A DNA stretch of 64,000 nt from Alphaproteobacteria bacterium (GCA_016757515.1 JAERIN010000002.1:40656-104655); one strand, 5' to 3'; counted from the first letter of the stretch, positions 1-14,109 are shown. A program made the numbers and translations. The notes: generated by a model not told the origin, from the sequence alone.

Positions 1-679
1 AGCGCTCCTCAATCAACACACCGTCGGCCATGGCAAAAACCTCCCCCGCAGGCAGACGTTGCCAAGGTCTCCTCACGCGCTCTATAGGCCGGCCCCTGTC
101 ATAAATTGCATAGACCATATTGCCCAGAGAATCCGTGCGGAGCGTGCCGTCGTCTCTTAATCGGACATCGGCCATGATCACCCGCCCCACGCCGGCGGAG
201 TCCAAAAGGTCCTTGCATTCTTTGAAGCAGTCCGGGTTGGCGCTGGCGCGCAAAATCACGGTCTGTCCACCACCAGCCTGCGGCTCCCACCCCGGCGGCG
301 GGGGCATGTCCCCTGCCGTAAGGGCGTTAACCTGCCCCAGGATATGCGCGTTGACGATGATGGGCGGGATGGCGAGCGCGATCAGGGTCAGAGATCCGAC
401 CACAAATACCTTGGTCGCCTTGCCTGTAGCGGACCAGAAGGAGGTAAGGCCGAGACTGGCCCAGATAACCCTGGCCAGAAGGAGGACCGGGAAGGTGGGT
501 ATCACGATATAGGACAGCAATATAGCAAGAATGCCGCCGATGCCGAGGGTGACAAAGAACAAAACAAGGACAATAAAAGAGCCAATCGGCCCCTGGAGCA
601 GAAAGAACAAGGCACCCCAGACGATGAGGAACACGTCGTAGCGCGTGAGTTTATAGGGCTTGCGCTCTATGCGGTACAT
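1..679 (-). CDS. Membrane protein, partial (runs off left edge)
   Basis: I do not recognise this gene. About 226 codons are visible, starting at an ATG at 679 (MYRIERKPYKLTRYDV); the C-terminus lies outside the window. The N-terminal 100 or so residues are very hydrophobic and look like three to four membrane helices. A Pro-rich linker (MPPPPGWEPQAGGG) follows, then a soluble part with a CFKEC segment. The coding bias is consistent through the frame, and the frame opens opposite the AIM24-family gene, so a divergent promoter probably lies near 680-790. It is probably an inner-membrane protein with a soluble tail; no function is inferred. Confidence 0.7.
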   Translation of the reverse strand, partial: MYRIERKPYKLTRYDVFLIVWGALFFLLQGPIGSFIVLVLFFVTLGIGGILAILLSYIVIPTFPVLLLARVIWASLGLTSFWSATGKATKVFVVGSLTLIALAIPPIIVNAHILGQVNALTAGDMPPPPGWEPQAGGGQTVILRASANPDCFKECKDLLDSAGVGRVIMADVRLRDDGTLRTDSLGNMVYAIYDRGRPIERVRRPWQRLPAGEVFAMADGVLIEER

Positions 680-797
680 GGCAGCGGCGAGCCTACCGCC
701 CGCGTGGGCTCGTAGCAAGCGCGCGCCCTTGACTCCGGTGCGGGCGCGCTGGCACGCTGAGATCGCACTGAGACGCAACGCAGATAAGGAGATACCC

Positions 798-1598
798 ATG
801 ACAAAAACGGACGAGGTGGACTACGCGATCCACGGCGATGACACGCAGTTTGTGGAGATCGAGCTGGACCCAGGTGAGTCCGCCGTGGCCGAGGCGGGGG
901 CCATGATCTACATGGACCAGGCGATCGAGATGACCACGGTCTTTGGCGATGGCTCCCACCAGGAGTCTCAGGCCGGGGTCTGGGGGGCCCTTGTGGGCGC
1001 GGGCAAGCGCCTCCTGACGGGCGAGAGCCTGTTTACAACCGTGTTCACCCACAAGGGCTCTGGCAAGGCCCGCGTGGCGTTCTCCGCGCCCTACCCCGGA
1101 AAAATCGTGCCCATGGACCTGGCCCGGCTGGGCGGAACCCTAATCTGCCAGCGCGACGCCTTCCTGTGCGGGGCCAAGGGCGTGGCTATAGGCATCGCGT
1201 TCCAGCAGAAGATCATGACCGGCCTGTTCGGGGGCGAGGGCTTTATCATGCAAAAGCTGGAGGGCGACGGCCTGTGCTTTGTTCACGCGGGCGGGGCCGT
1301 GGTGGAGCGGCGCCTGGAGCCGGGCCAGAGCCTGGCCGTGGACACGGGCTGCGTCGTGGCCTACGACCCCGGGGTGCACTTTGACATCCGCATGGTGCGC
1401 GGCGTGAAGAGCGCCATTTTCGGTGGCGAAGGTCTGTTTCTGGCCCACCTGGAGGGCCCCGGGCGCGTGTGGCTCCAGTCCATGCCCTTTGCCCGCCTGG
1501 CAGCGCAGATCGCGGGCCGGGCCCTGGCCAACGTCGGTCCCTCCGGCGGCGCGAACAACCCCCTGGAGGGGGCCTTGAACACGCTCTTGAGCCGCTAG
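798..1598 (+). CDS. TIGR00266/AIM24 family protein
   Basis: A 266-residue protein of the TIGR00266 (AIM24-like) family of beta-rich proteins, whose biochemical role in bacteria is unknown. The frame opens upstream, but the ATG at 798 is preceded by AAGGAG at proper spacing and begins MTKTDEVDYAIHGDDTQ, the usual family start. Diagnostic stretches are the N-terminal QFVEIELDPGESAVAEAGAM, Gly-rich turns (GLFGGEGFIMQKLEGDG, FGGEGLFLAHLEGPG) and WLQSMPFARLA near the C-terminus. There is no signal peptide or membrane helix. It converges on the next gene, 60 bases away. Family membership is secure; function is not. Confidence 0.9.
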   Translation: MTKTDEVDYAIHGDDTQFVEIELDPGESAVAEAGAMIYMDQAIEMTTVFGDGSHQESQAGVWGALVGAGKRLLTGESLFTTVFTHKGSGKARVAFSAPYPGKIVPMDLARLGGTLICQRDAFLCGAKGVAIGIAFQQKIMTGLFGGEGFIMQKLEGDGLCFVHAGGAVVERRLEPGQSLAVDTGCVVAYDPGVHFDIRMVRGVKSAIFGGEGLFLAHLEGPGRVWLQSMPFARLAAQIAGRALANVGPSGGANNPLEGALNTLLSR

Positions 1599-1658
1599 AC
1601 TAGAGGGTGCACCACACCCGCGCGGGCAATAACGGGTACAGCCGCGCCTCGTGCTCCG

Positions 1659-2939
1659 CTACGGTGTCTCCTGGGCCAGGGCCGCGATGGCCCGCCGCAG
1701 GTCTTGCGCGTCGGCGTGGTATCGGTGGGCGCTGTCCACCAGAGCCGTGCCCATGCTCACGCCGCTGTACAGGAGGTATGCCACCACATTGGGTGCACCC
1801 CCACCTGGCGCGAAGAGCAGGGGCGCGACGCTGAACAAGCCGAACGCATCCGGGTCGTCTACGGATATCTTCAAAAAGGGCGCGCAGTCAAAGTCCGGTG
1901 CCATCGGTCCTGGCGCGCGGAGCGCAGCGCGAAACGCCCCCACACACGCGGCCATGTCCCGCATGGCGGCGGTGGGGTAGGTGCCAAAGGTCTCGCGGAT
2001 GCTGCCGACCATCATCCCGTGCGAGGCCGCCAGGTCGTCCGCGAGCATCCGGTCCGCGCGCAGGAAGGCCACCGGCTCCGTGCCCGCCAGGGCGGCCTTC
2101 AGCCGCGCCGCGTGGCGGCGGACGGCCGCAGGGTCCGCGCGGATAAGGGCCCGCAGCGCCGTCAGGTGCTGGCGCAGCAGAACCATGGTCACGGCCCGGT
2201 CCACCAGGGTTCCCGGTGCGGCGGCCATGCGGCGGTAGAGGCCCTGGAAGCGCAGCCACTCCGTCACCGACGCGTCGCCTTGGCCCGCGCGCGCGGCCAG
2301 GATAATCTGCGCGGCTTTCATCTGCCCGAGGGTCATCAGGTCGGACCCACCATAGAACGTCCAGAAGTCAGGGTCTTGGTCCTGCGGCCACGTCACCCAC
2401 CGCCCCTTTGTCACCCCAAAGGACAGGACGGGCGCGAATCGGGGGTAGTCGGGCAGGCCCTCGAATCGGTCCCACAGGGTGCGGTTCCGGGCGATGGCCG
2501 CGTTCAGGCTCGCGGGCGTGGCGCAGGGGGTCTTGCGCGCCTCGGGGTCATAGAGGCACTGGACCTCGCCCAGCCCTTGCGTGTCCAGGGTCAGAAGGGG
2601 ACGGGTCTGCGCACCCGGGTCGGCGTCCCAGTCGTACGGGGGCAGGCCCAGGCGGAACTCCGGCGCTACGCCGGCCTCTGCCTTGCGGGCCTCTTGCAGG
2701 TGCGCCTCGCGCAGGGCCCGCGCGCGGCCCCAGGCGTAGGGGTCGGCGGTGGCGCCCGGCGCACCCAGGCCAGCGAGGACGAAAAAGGCGTTGCCATCGC
2801 CCCAGTCCACGCGCGGCAGGTCCGCGTACAGCTGCGCCTCGTACCCCGGCACGGGGCGGCCCAGGTACGGCGCGGCCAGGGCCCAGGCCACAGCCCCAAG
2901 GCCAGCGCAAAACACAAACAAGAAAAAGCGCTTAATCAC
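1659..2939 (-). CDS. Uncharacterised membrane-anchored protein
   Basis: A 426-residue protein starting MIKRFFLFVFCAGLGAVAWA, a single N-terminal membrane anchor or signal sequence. The body is soluble, with a DGNAFFVLAGLGAPG segment resembling the N-terminal region of a poorly described proteobacterial family of anchored envelope proteins (my recollection, not tested). I see no catalytic motif. It starts 9 bases after the stop of the upstream minus-strand gene, so the two probably form an operon. Function unknown; the likely location is the periplasmic face of the inner membrane. Confidence 0.75.
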   Translation of the reverse strand: MIKRFFLFVFCAGLGAVAWALAAPYLGRPVPGYEAQLYADLPRVDWGDGNAFFVLAGLGAPGATADPYAWGRARALREAHLQEARKAEAGVAPEFRLGLPPYDWDADPGAQTRPLLTLDTQGLGEVQCLYDPEARKTPCATPASLNAAIARNRTLWDRFEGLPDYPRFAPVLSFGVTKGRWVTWPQDQDPDFWTFYGGSDLMTLGQMKAAQIILAARAGQGDASVTEWLRFQGLYRRMAAAPGTLVDRAVTMVLLRQHLTALRALIRADPAAVRRHAARLKAALAGTEPVAFLRADRMLADDLAASHGMMVGSIRETFGTYPTAAMRDMAACVGAFRAALRAPGPMAPDFDCAPFLKISVDDPDAFGLFSVAPLLFAPGGGAPNVVAYLLYSGVSMGTALVDSAHRYHADAQDLRRAIAALAQETP

Positions 2940-2948
2940 GAGGGCACC

Positions 2949-3971
2949 TTAGCGCGGGGCACCCGCAAGCTGGCGCTCCAATGCTGCGATCTTGGCCTCA
3001 TACCGCGCGCGGGCGCGTTCGGCCTCCGCCTTTGTCTCCTCCAGCTGTCGCTCCAAATCGGCCAGCTTGGCCAGTTGGCGCTGCTCCGTCACGGCGGGGT
3101 CAAACAGCAGGGCCTCCAAGTCCTCCTTGTCCTTCTGGCAGGCCAGGCGCTCGCGCTCAATCTGCTCACCCAGGCGACGCACCTGCCGCTCAGATTCCTC
3201 ATACCGCGCGCTCGCCTCCTCCAGGGACCAGTCCTTGCCCCCCAGGCCCCCCCGGCGCTTGGCAGCCGCAAGGTCCGCGCGCACGGCCTCAAGCGTCTTT
3301 TCCAGGCGAAGGTTCTTGGCCGAGAGCGCTTCTATATCCCGGCGCAGAGCCACCGTTTGGGGCGCACCTTGCGCAGCGGCCACATTGCGGGCCAAGGACT
3401 CAGGCGCAAAATCTGGCTTTGGTGTGTTGGCCCTATTGGTTTTGGAGGAATCCACAACGATGGGCTTAGGATTCTTGGGTTTTGGCCCCAACATAGGCTT
3501 TTTCATAGGCTCTGGCACAGGTTTTGGCGCATCTCTACAGGCAGAAAAGTCCGCAAACATCTCCGGCAGGCCGGGCAGAGCGAAGGTGAAGGCGTTGCCT
3601 TCCACGTCCAGGGCCATAGAATCGCGCGGACGGAAGGCCCGCGACAGGGGGATTGCCAAGACCGAGGGGCTTATACCCTGGGCCAGGACGCCGCCGCCGC
3701 CCAGGCGGGTGGCATAGTTCTGGCCGGCGGAGAACACGCCCTGGCGGAAGTCCACAGATAGGCGCTGCGGCACGGGGGTGCCCTTGGGGCCAGAGAAGGC
3801 CAGGATGAAGCCGTTGCTCATCTCTATGCGTCCAACGCACAGCCCCCCCTGCTCATAGACCTTCCAGCCCCCCGCAGGCTGAAGGGCCACGGCAGCCCAG
3901 GCCGGTGTAGCGAGAACGGCCAAGGCGGCAAGGGTCAACAGGAGAGCCTGAATGCGTGTGTATGTTGTCAT
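2949..3971 (-). CDS. Secreted coiled-coil protein, unknown function
   Basis: A 340-residue protein with a clear Sec signal peptide (MTTYTRIQALLLTLAALAVLATPAWA). Residues of about 30-150 form a globular domain containing QGGLCVGRIEMSNGF. A Pro/Lys-rich linker (PKPVPEPMKKPMLGPKPKNPKP) follows, and from about 200 to the end lies a long Glu/Arg/Ala-rich coiled coil (for example LADLERQLEETKAEAERARA). This layout suggests a periplasmic scaffold or stalk. It leads a two-gene minus-strand operon and is divergent from nuoL. The 5' flank holds a short direct repeat of GGTGCCTTTAT near 3979-4000. I recognise no family. Confidence 0.75.
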   Translation of the reverse strand: MTTYTRIQALLLTLAALAVLATPAWAAVALQPAGGWKVYEQGGLCVGRIEMSNGFILAFSGPKGTPVPQRLSVDFRQGVFSAGQNYATRLGGGGVLAQGISPSVLAIPLSRAFRPRDSMALDVEGNAFTFALPGLPEMFADFSACRDAPKPVPEPMKKPMLGPKPKNPKPIVVDSSKTNRANTPKPDFAPESLARNVAAAQGAPQTVALRRDIEALSAKNLRLEKTLEAVRADLAAAKRRGGLGGKDWSLEEASARYEESERQVRRLGEQIERERLACQKDKEDLEALLFDPAVTEQRQLAKLADLERQLEETKAEAERARARYEAKIAALERQLAGAPR

Positions 3972-4140
3972 CGGTCTGGTGCCTTTATGGTGCCTTTATG
4001 GTGTGAGGTCAATGCAGGAACGACCAAACTCCTTTTGACCCTTTATATCCGCTTTCACAACCCAGGAACACCTCCCTGTTGCGCTCTGCCCACAGGCCCG
4101 CTTGGCCACGGCCAGGGGGCGTGCTAGGCTCCACCTCGCC

Positions 4141-6078
4141 ATGGAGGTTTTGGCTGTTTTTCTGCCCCTTGCCGCCTTCCTCGCCGTCGGGGCGGGGAGT
4201 CAGCGGGGCCTGCCCGACGCTGGCGCGGCCTTCCTCGCCTGTGTTGCTGTCCTGGCCAGCGCAGCGATTTCCACGTGGCTCTTCCTGGACATCGCGATTG
4301 GCGGCAATGACGGGCGAATCGTATCTCTGGCCCCGTTTATAGAAGTCGGTGTTCTGCGCGTGGACTGGACCCTGCGCGTAGATGCCCTGTCTGTGACCAT
4401 GATGGCCGTAGTGACGGCGGTGAGCGCGGCGGTGCACATCTATGCCATAGGGTATATGCGGGGGGACCCCGGCTTCGCGCGCTTCATGGCGTACCTGTCC
4501 CTGTTCACCTTCGCCATGCTGGCCCTGGTCACGGCGGACAACCTGGTGCAGCTGTTTTTCGGGTGGGAGGGCGTAGGCCTGGCCTCATACCTCCTGATCG
4601 GGTTTTACAACGCTAAGCCCAGCGCGAACGCAGCGGCCATAAAGGCGTTTGTAATGAACCGCGTAGGGGACCTGGGCCTGGTCCTGGCCATGTGCTGGGC
4701 CTTTGCGGCGTTTGGGACCCTATCCTTTGACGGGATTTTCGCGGCGGCGCAGAGTGTGCCAGGCTGGGCGCTGAACGGGATGGCCCTGCTCCTGCTCATC
4801 GGCGCGGCGGGCAAGAGCGCGCAGTTGGGCCTGCACACGTGGCTCCCGGATGCGATGGAGGGGCCGACGCCGGTCTCGGCCCTCATCCACGCGGCGACGA
4901 TGGTGACGGCGGGGGTGTTCCTCCTGGCCCGGATGTCCCCCCTCCTCGCGCACGCGCCCGAGGCCCTCATGATCGTCACTGCCCTGGGCGCGGCCACGGC
5001 CTTTGTGGCGGCGACGATCGCCCTGGTGCAAACAGACATAAAACGGGTGATCGCGTATTCCACGATGAGCCAGCTGGGCTATATGGTCCTGGCCATAGGC
5101 GTTGGGGCCTACGGCGCGGCGGTGTTCCACCTCGTCACGCACGCGTTTTTCAAGGCGCTGCTGTTCCTGGGGGCGGGGGCGGTCATCCACGCCATGGGCG
5201 GGAAGCAGGACATGCGCCGGATGGGCGCGCTGCGGGGCAAGCTGCCCTGGACATATGCCCTCATGTGGGTTGGGGTCTTGGCCCTAGCAGGCGTGCCGCC
5301 GCTCGCGGGGTATTTCTCCAAAGACGCGATTTTGGAGGCCGCGTTCGCCGGGGCGTGGCCGGCCTTTGCTGTGGGGATTGCGGCGGCGGTGATGACCGCG
5401 TTCTACGGCGCGCGGGTGATGATTCTGACCTTCCACGGGAGCGCGCGTTGGGCGGAAGGCGCGCATCCGCACGAGGCCCCGCCAGTCATGCTGGGGCCCC
5501 TGTGGTTCCTGGCCGCGGGGGCGGTGGTGGCGGGCATTCTATTTTATGATGTACTTGTAGGGACTGGTCCTAACGAGTGCGATACCCTAAAGGGACATGT
5601 TGGAAACTTCATATCGACTGGTTGCCTTTGGCGCGCAGAAAGGTTCTGGGACGGCACCCTGGCTCAAGCGATGCCCGAGGGCGCGCACCATGTTGCATTC
5701 TGGGTTAAGGCCCTGCCCACCGCCGCAGCCCTGCTGGGCCTGGGCCTGGCCGTGTGGCTCTATCAAACCGCAGGCGCGCGGGCCGCCCGCGTGGCCGTGG
5801 CCGCGCCCTGGCTCTACCGCCTGTTCCTGCACAAGTGGTATTTTGACGAGGCCTGGCGGGCCGCCTTCCTGCGCCCTGCCCTGCGCCTAGGCGCGGCGTT
5901 CGCGGGACCGGGGGACCGGGGGACGATTGACCGCTTCGGCCCAGACGGCGCGGCGGCGGCGTCGCACCGGGGGGCCTTGTCCCTGTCCGCCGCGCAGAGC
6001 GGGGTGCTGTCCCACTACGCCCTGACCATGGTCGTGGCCCTGGCCGCCCTGCTCGCCTGGACACTGCTAGGGGGTTAA
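4141..6078 (+). CDS. nuoL: NADH-quinone oxidoreductase subunit L
   Basis: A 645-residue antiporter-like membrane subunit of respiratory complex I, which translocates protons as NADH reduces quinone. Conserved elements are visible: FFGWEGVGLASYLLIGFY (with the TM5 glutamate), GAAGKSAQLGLHTWLPDAME (with the TM7 lysine), the HAATMVTAG helix and a late YFSKDAILEA segment. The length matches the family. I use the ATG at 4141; an upstream TTG in frame is less likely. nuoA-K are not upstream, and a small membrane gene separates it from nuoM, so the usual nuo cluster has been broken up here. Confidence 0.97.
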   Translation: MEVLAVFLPLAAFLAVGAGSQRGLPDAGAAFLACVAVLASAAISTWLFLDIAIGGNDGRIVSLAPFIEVGVLRVDWTLRVDALSVTMMAVVTAVSAAVHIYAIGYMRGDPGFARFMAYLSLFTFAMLALVTADNLVQLFFGWEGVGLASYLLIGFYNAKPSANAAAIKAFVMNRVGDLGLVLAMCWAFAAFGTLSFDGIFAAAQSVPGWALNGMALLLLIGAAGKSAQLGLHTWLPDAMEGPTPVSALIHAATMVTAGVFLLARMSPLLAHAPEALMIVTALGAATAFVAATIALVQTDIKRVIAYSTMSQLGYMVLAIGVGAYGAAVFHLVTHAFFKALLFLGAGAVIHAMGGKQDMRRMGALRGKLPWTYALMWVGVLALAGVPPLAGYFSKDAILEAAFAGAWPAFAVGIAAAVMTAFYGARVMILTFHGSARWAEGAHPHEAPPVMLGPLWFLAAGAVVAGILFYDVLVGTGPNECDTLKGHVGNFISTGCLWRAERFWDGTLAQAMPEGAHHVAFWVKALPTAAALLGLGLAVWLYQTAGARAARVAVAAPWLYRLFLHKWYFDEAWRAAFLRPALRLGAAFAGPGDRGTIDRFGPDGAAAASHRGALSLSAAQSGVLSHYALTMVVALAALLAWTLLGG

Positions 6079-6082
6079 GTCT

Positions 6083-6478
6083 TTGGACGCCCCAGAGCAC
6101 AACCAGGACAAGACTCTCACGCAGTTGCGCGCAAGCGCACAGAACGCAAATGCCCGCGACAAAAGGGAGCGGCGCAAAGCGCCCGCCCGCTGGGGTTATG
6201 CAGGCACGATTATCGTGGTTGTTTTTGGCGTCCTGTGGATATTCGGGGCTGTATCCCGCTTTTCGTGGTGGGAAGAAGCGCGCAGCCAAACAGGAAGGTG
6301 CGCCGCTGTTTGCATCGCAGGAGGGCGCGGACCCCATGTCCTTGTCGGGCTCGCGATCGTGGCCCTCATGGGCCGAATTATCATGGGCCCTGATGGGCTG
6401 GACAAAACACGACTGGCCCAGGGTACACTTGTCTTTGTTGTGCTAGGATCTCTGATATTGGCCGACTGGCTCACCTAA
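6083..6478 (+). CDS. Small three-helix membrane protein between nuoL and nuoM
   Basis: A 131-residue protein that probably starts at a TTG 4 bases after the nuoL stop, since no ATG precedes the hydrophobic part. Residues of about 1-35 are polar and basic (NARDKRERRKAP). They are followed by three predicted membrane segments: YAGTIIVVVFGVLWIFGAV, VLVGLAIVALMGRIIMG and LVFVVLGSLILADWLT. I recognise no complex I subunit. Its position inside a nuoL-nuoM unit suggests co-transcription and perhaps a link to the membrane arm, but that is inference. Another frame is open here, but it lacks this membrane-protein pattern. Confidence 0.6.
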   Translation: MDAPEHNQDKTLTQLRASAQNANARDKRERRKAPARWGYAGTIIVVVFGVLWIFGAVSRFSWWEEARSQTGRCAAVCIAGGRGPHVLVGLAIVALMGRIIMGPDGLDKTRLAQGTLVFVVLGSLILADWLT

Positions 6479-6521
6479 ACACCCTTCAAAACCCCGGCCG
6501 GGCCCGCTAGAACGGGGGGCA

Positions 6522-8003
6522 ATGACCGACTTTCCCCTCCTGACCCTTTTGACCTTTCTGCCCCTGCTGGGCGCGGCGCTCATCGCGACCATACGTGGGC
6601 CGGCGGAGGACGTAGCGCGGGGCGCGCGGGCCATGGCCCTGTTCGTTGGCCTGTGCACCCTGGCCCTAGCCGCCTTCGCCTGGGCCGCATTTGACCCCGC
6701 ACAGCCCGGCTTCCAGTTCACGGAGCGGCATGCGTGGTTCCCGGCCCTGGGCCTCACCTACGCCATGGGCGTGGACGGCGTCTCCCTGCCCTTCATCCTG
6801 CTCACGGCCCTCCTCATCCCCGCCTGCGTCGTGGCCTCCTGGCGCTCCATCACCCAGCGCGTGCGGGAGTACATGATGGCCTTCCTGGCCCTGGAGACCT
6901 GCATGATCGGCGCCTTCTGCGCTCTGGACACGGTCCTGTTCTATGTCTTCTTTGAGGCCACGCTCATCCCCATGTTCCTCATCATCGGGGTGTGGGGCGG
7001 GCCGCGCCGAGTCTACGCCGCGTATAAGTTCTTTCTCTATACCCTCGCGGGCTCTGTCCTTATGCTGGCCGCGCTCATCGCCCTGTACGCTCTGGCCGAC
7101 GGGCAGACCTTTATCCCCGCCCTCATGGCCGCGCCCCCTGCCCTGCCCCTGGCCGTGCAGTGCGCCCTGTTCGCCGGGCTGTTCGCCAGCTTCGCGGTCA
7201 AGATGCCCCTGTGGCCCCTGCACACCTGGCTGCCCGACGCGCACGTAGAGGCCCCGACGGCGGGCTCGGTCATCCTGGCCGGGGTCCTGCTGAAGATGGG
7301 CGGGTATGGGTTCCTGCGCCTCGCCCTGCCCGTCCTGCCCGAGGCCAGCGCGTTCCTGGCCCCCGCACTGTTCGCCCTGGGGTGCGTGGGTATCGTGTGG
7401 ACCTCCCTCATCGCCCTCACGGCGCGGGACATGAAGGTCCTCATCGCGTATTCCTCTGTGGCGCACATGGGGTTTGTGGTCATCGGCCTGTTCTCCGGCA
7501 CGCAAGAGGGCCTGGAGGGCGCAGTGTTCCAGATGGTCTCTCACGGCCTGGTCTCTGCGGCGCTTTTCCTGTGCGTCGGCGTGCTCTATGACCGCCTCCA
7601 TACGCGGGAGATCGCCCGCTACGGCGCGATCGCGGGCAACATGCCCCGCTTCGCCGTCCTGGCGATGGTGTTCACCCTGGCCGCCGTGGGCCTGCCGGGC
7701 ACAAGCGGGTTTGTGGGAGAGATCCTGGTGCTCCTGGGCGCGTGGGCCGCCGCACCCGTGGTCGCCGCCGTGGCCGGGCTGGGGCTCATCCTGAGCGTGG
7801 CATATATGCTGCGCCTGTACAACGGTGTGTTTTTTGGCCCGCGGGAGAACCTGGACGCCGCATGCATGCGGGACCTGACCAAGCGTGAGGCCTGGGTCCT
7901 GGGCATCCTGGCCGCCCTCATCCTGGCCCTGGGGGTCCAGCCCGCGCTCCTTACACACGTCACCGGCCCGGCGGTGGCGGCGCTCCTCGCACAGCCCGGG
8001 TAG
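6522..8003 (+). CDS. nuoM: NADH-quinone oxidoreductase subunit M
   Basis: A 493-residue proton-pumping membrane subunit of complex I. Family signatures are present: YVFFEATLIPMFLIIGVWGG (essential glutamate), AVKMPLWPLHTWLPDAHVEA (TM7 lysine), VILAGVLLKMGGYGFLR and SSVAHMGFVVIGLF. Length is normal. The ATG at 6522 follows a weak purine-rich site. It comes after nuoL and the small membrane gene. nuoN, normally next, is absent; the following gene is an unrecognised reading frame with its own promoter-like sequence. Confidence 0.97.
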   Translation: MTDFPLLTLLTFLPLLGAALIATIRGPAEDVARGARAMALFVGLCTLALAAFAWAAFDPAQPGFQFTERHAWFPALGLTYAMGVDGVSLPFILLTALLIPACVVASWRSITQRVREYMMAFLALETCMIGAFCALDTVLFYVFFEATLIPMFLIIGVWGGPRRVYAAYKFFLYTLAGSVLMLAALIALYALADGQTFIPALMAAPPALPLAVQCALFAGLFASFAVKMPLWPLHTWLPDAHVEAPTAGSVILAGVLLKMGGYGFLRLALPVLPEASAFLAPALFALGCVGIVWTSLIALTARDMKVLIAYSSVAHMGFVVIGLFSGTQEGLEGAVFQMVSHGLVSAALFLCVGVLYDRLHTREIARYGAIAGNMPRFAVLAMVFTLAAVGLPGTSGFVGEILVLLGAWAAAPVVAAVAGLGLILSVAYMLRLYNGVFFGPRENLDAACMRDLTKREAWVLGILAALILALGVQPALLTHVTGPAVAALLAQPG

Positions 8004-8063
8004 CCGGCCCGGCACCAAGCGCACCTTCCGACCCCACGCACACCCGCGACGCAGGCCGGAAAT

Positions 8064-8092
8064 TTGCGATATTTTTGGTAAACCGATATCAT
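8064..8092 (+). promoter_or_regulatory. Candidate sigma-70-type promoter
   Basis: TTGCGA (8064-8069) and TATCAT (8087-8092) are separated by 17 bases in an AT-rich patch just before the next gene. Transcription would begin near 8099. That would leave out an in-frame ATG at 8091 and fits the GTG start at 8118. Judged by eye only. Confidence 0.45.
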
Positions 8093-8117
8093 GGGGTTGA
8101 GGAAGGAGGTGCAAGGC

Positions 8118-12785
<4,668 letters not shown>

Positions 12786-12795
12786 GGAGGCCCCT

Positions 12796-13989
12796 ATGTC
12801 GGACACGTTTACCGAGGTCACGCGCATATCCTGGATGAAAAGGAGCCAAAGCGCCCTTGTGGGGGCCCTTTTGGGCCTGGCCCTGTTTTTTGGCGCCTTC
12901 TTTGTGCTCGCGTGGAACGAGGGCCGCTCCGTGGAGCGCATACGCACCCTGGACGCGGGCCTGCGGGCCGTTGTGGAGGTGGACCCGGCCAACCCCGGCG
13001 CGGCCCCCGATGGGGCCCTGGTCCACTTCTGGGGCCAGGCCACCACCGCGCAGACGGTGCGCGACCCCGTGTTTGGCCTGGCCCTGCCCGGGGACCTGCG
13101 CCTGCGCCGAAAGGTGGAGATGTACCAGTGGCAAGAGACCAAGCGCAGCCGCACCGAGGAGCAGCTGGGCGGAGATCAGGTCACGCGCACGACGTACAGC
13201 TACCGCAAGGACTGGTCCCAGGAACACGTGGACTCCGGCCGCTTTCGCCGCCCCCAGGGGCACGAGAACCCCAGCGCGATGCCCTATGCGGGCGCGACCT
13301 TCACCGCGCAGCCCATCACGGTGAGCCGCTTGACCCTGGATAAGGCGATCGCGGAGAAGATCGGGGGGTGGGAGGCCTACCCCCTGTCCGAGGGCGCGGC
13401 GGCGTCCATGCGGCCGCCGCCCGGCTTTCGGCTCGCTGGGTCGTGGCTCTACCGGGGCCAAAACCCGGACAGCCCCCGCGTGGGCGACGTGCGCGTGCGC
13501 TTTGCGCACGTTGCGCCCGGGCCCGTGAGCGTCGTGGGCCAGCTCTCCGCCGGGCGCGTTACCCCCCACACGATGCCCACAGGCACCATCGCCCTGGTCG
13601 AGAGCGGACAGGTGGACGCGGCGGCCATGTTCGCCCACGCCAAGAGCGCCAACGCCTTTCTCACGTGGCTCATGCGCCTGGGCGGTTTTGTGATGATGTG
13701 GGTTGGCCTGGTCCTGGTCGTACGCCCCTTGCGCGTTCTGTGCGCGTTCGTGCCCCTTTTGGGGCAGATCGTGGGCGCGGGCGCGGGCCTGCTCGCGGGC
13801 CTTGTGGCTCTGTGCCTGAGCCTTGTGACCATAGCCCTGGCGTGGCTGGCCTTTCGGCCCGTCCTGGCCGTGGTGCTCCTGGCGGTAGGGGGGCTTTGCC
13901 TTCTTGCCGGAGGCCGGGTCTTGTACGCCCGGGGCTCCCGGCGTGTACAGGCCGCCCCCAGCGCAGAAGGCCAGGCCGCACGCCGGTGA
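12796..13989 (+). CDS. TMEM43 family membrane protein
   Basis: A 397-residue membrane protein of the TMEM43/LUMA (DUF1625) family. The start at 12796 has AAGGAGG 7 bases before it. A first membrane helix is at about residues 20-40 (ALVGALLGLALFFGAFFVLA) followed by WNEGRSV, typical of the family. A long extracytoplasmic domain of about 240 residues contains EMYQWQE. Three or four C-terminal helices finish the protein. The bacterial function is unknown. It is probably co-transcribed with the reductase upstream. Confidence 0.88.
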   Translation: MSDTFTEVTRISWMKRSQSALVGALLGLALFFGAFFVLAWNEGRSVERIRTLDAGLRAVVEVDPANPGAAPDGALVHFWGQATTAQTVRDPVFGLALPGDLRLRRKVEMYQWQETKRSRTEEQLGGDQVTRTTYSYRKDWSQEHVDSGRFRRPQGHENPSAMPYAGATFTAQPITVSRLTLDKAIAEKIGGWEAYPLSEGAAASMRPPPGFRLAGSWLYRGQNPDSPRVGDVRVRFAHVAPGPVSVVGQLSAGRVTPHTMPTGTIALVESGQVDAAAMFAHAKSANAFLTWLMRLGGFVMMWVGLVLVVRPLRVLCAFVPLLGQIVGAGAGLLAGLVALCLSLVTIALAWLAFRPVLAVVLLAVGGLCLLAGGRVLYARGSRRVQAAPSAEGQAARR

Positions 13990-14109
13990 TGGGTGCGCTC
14001 TATGCTGCACCGCAGCACAATCTCCACCCCAAAGCGCCCAAGAATGTTGTATACTCAAAACCTTAGACCCCCGCCTCACACGCGGGCCACGGCCACAATG
14101 TACTGCACG

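Noticed and set aside
1704-3761. A 685-codon open frame on the plus strand
   Set aside because: It runs antisense through two better-supported minus-strand genes, has Arg/Gly/His-rich low-complexity translation and no ribosome site. It is a shadow of GC-rich codon use.
6150-6446. Alternative frame over the small gene between nuoL and nuoM
   Set aside because: The TTG-started frame at 6083 gives three clean membrane helices and abuts nuoL; the alternative is mixed and starts mid-gene.
6666-8114. A 482-codon frame antisense to nuoM
   Set aside because: Gly/His/Gln/Arg-rich shadow of an intact, certain nuoM gene.
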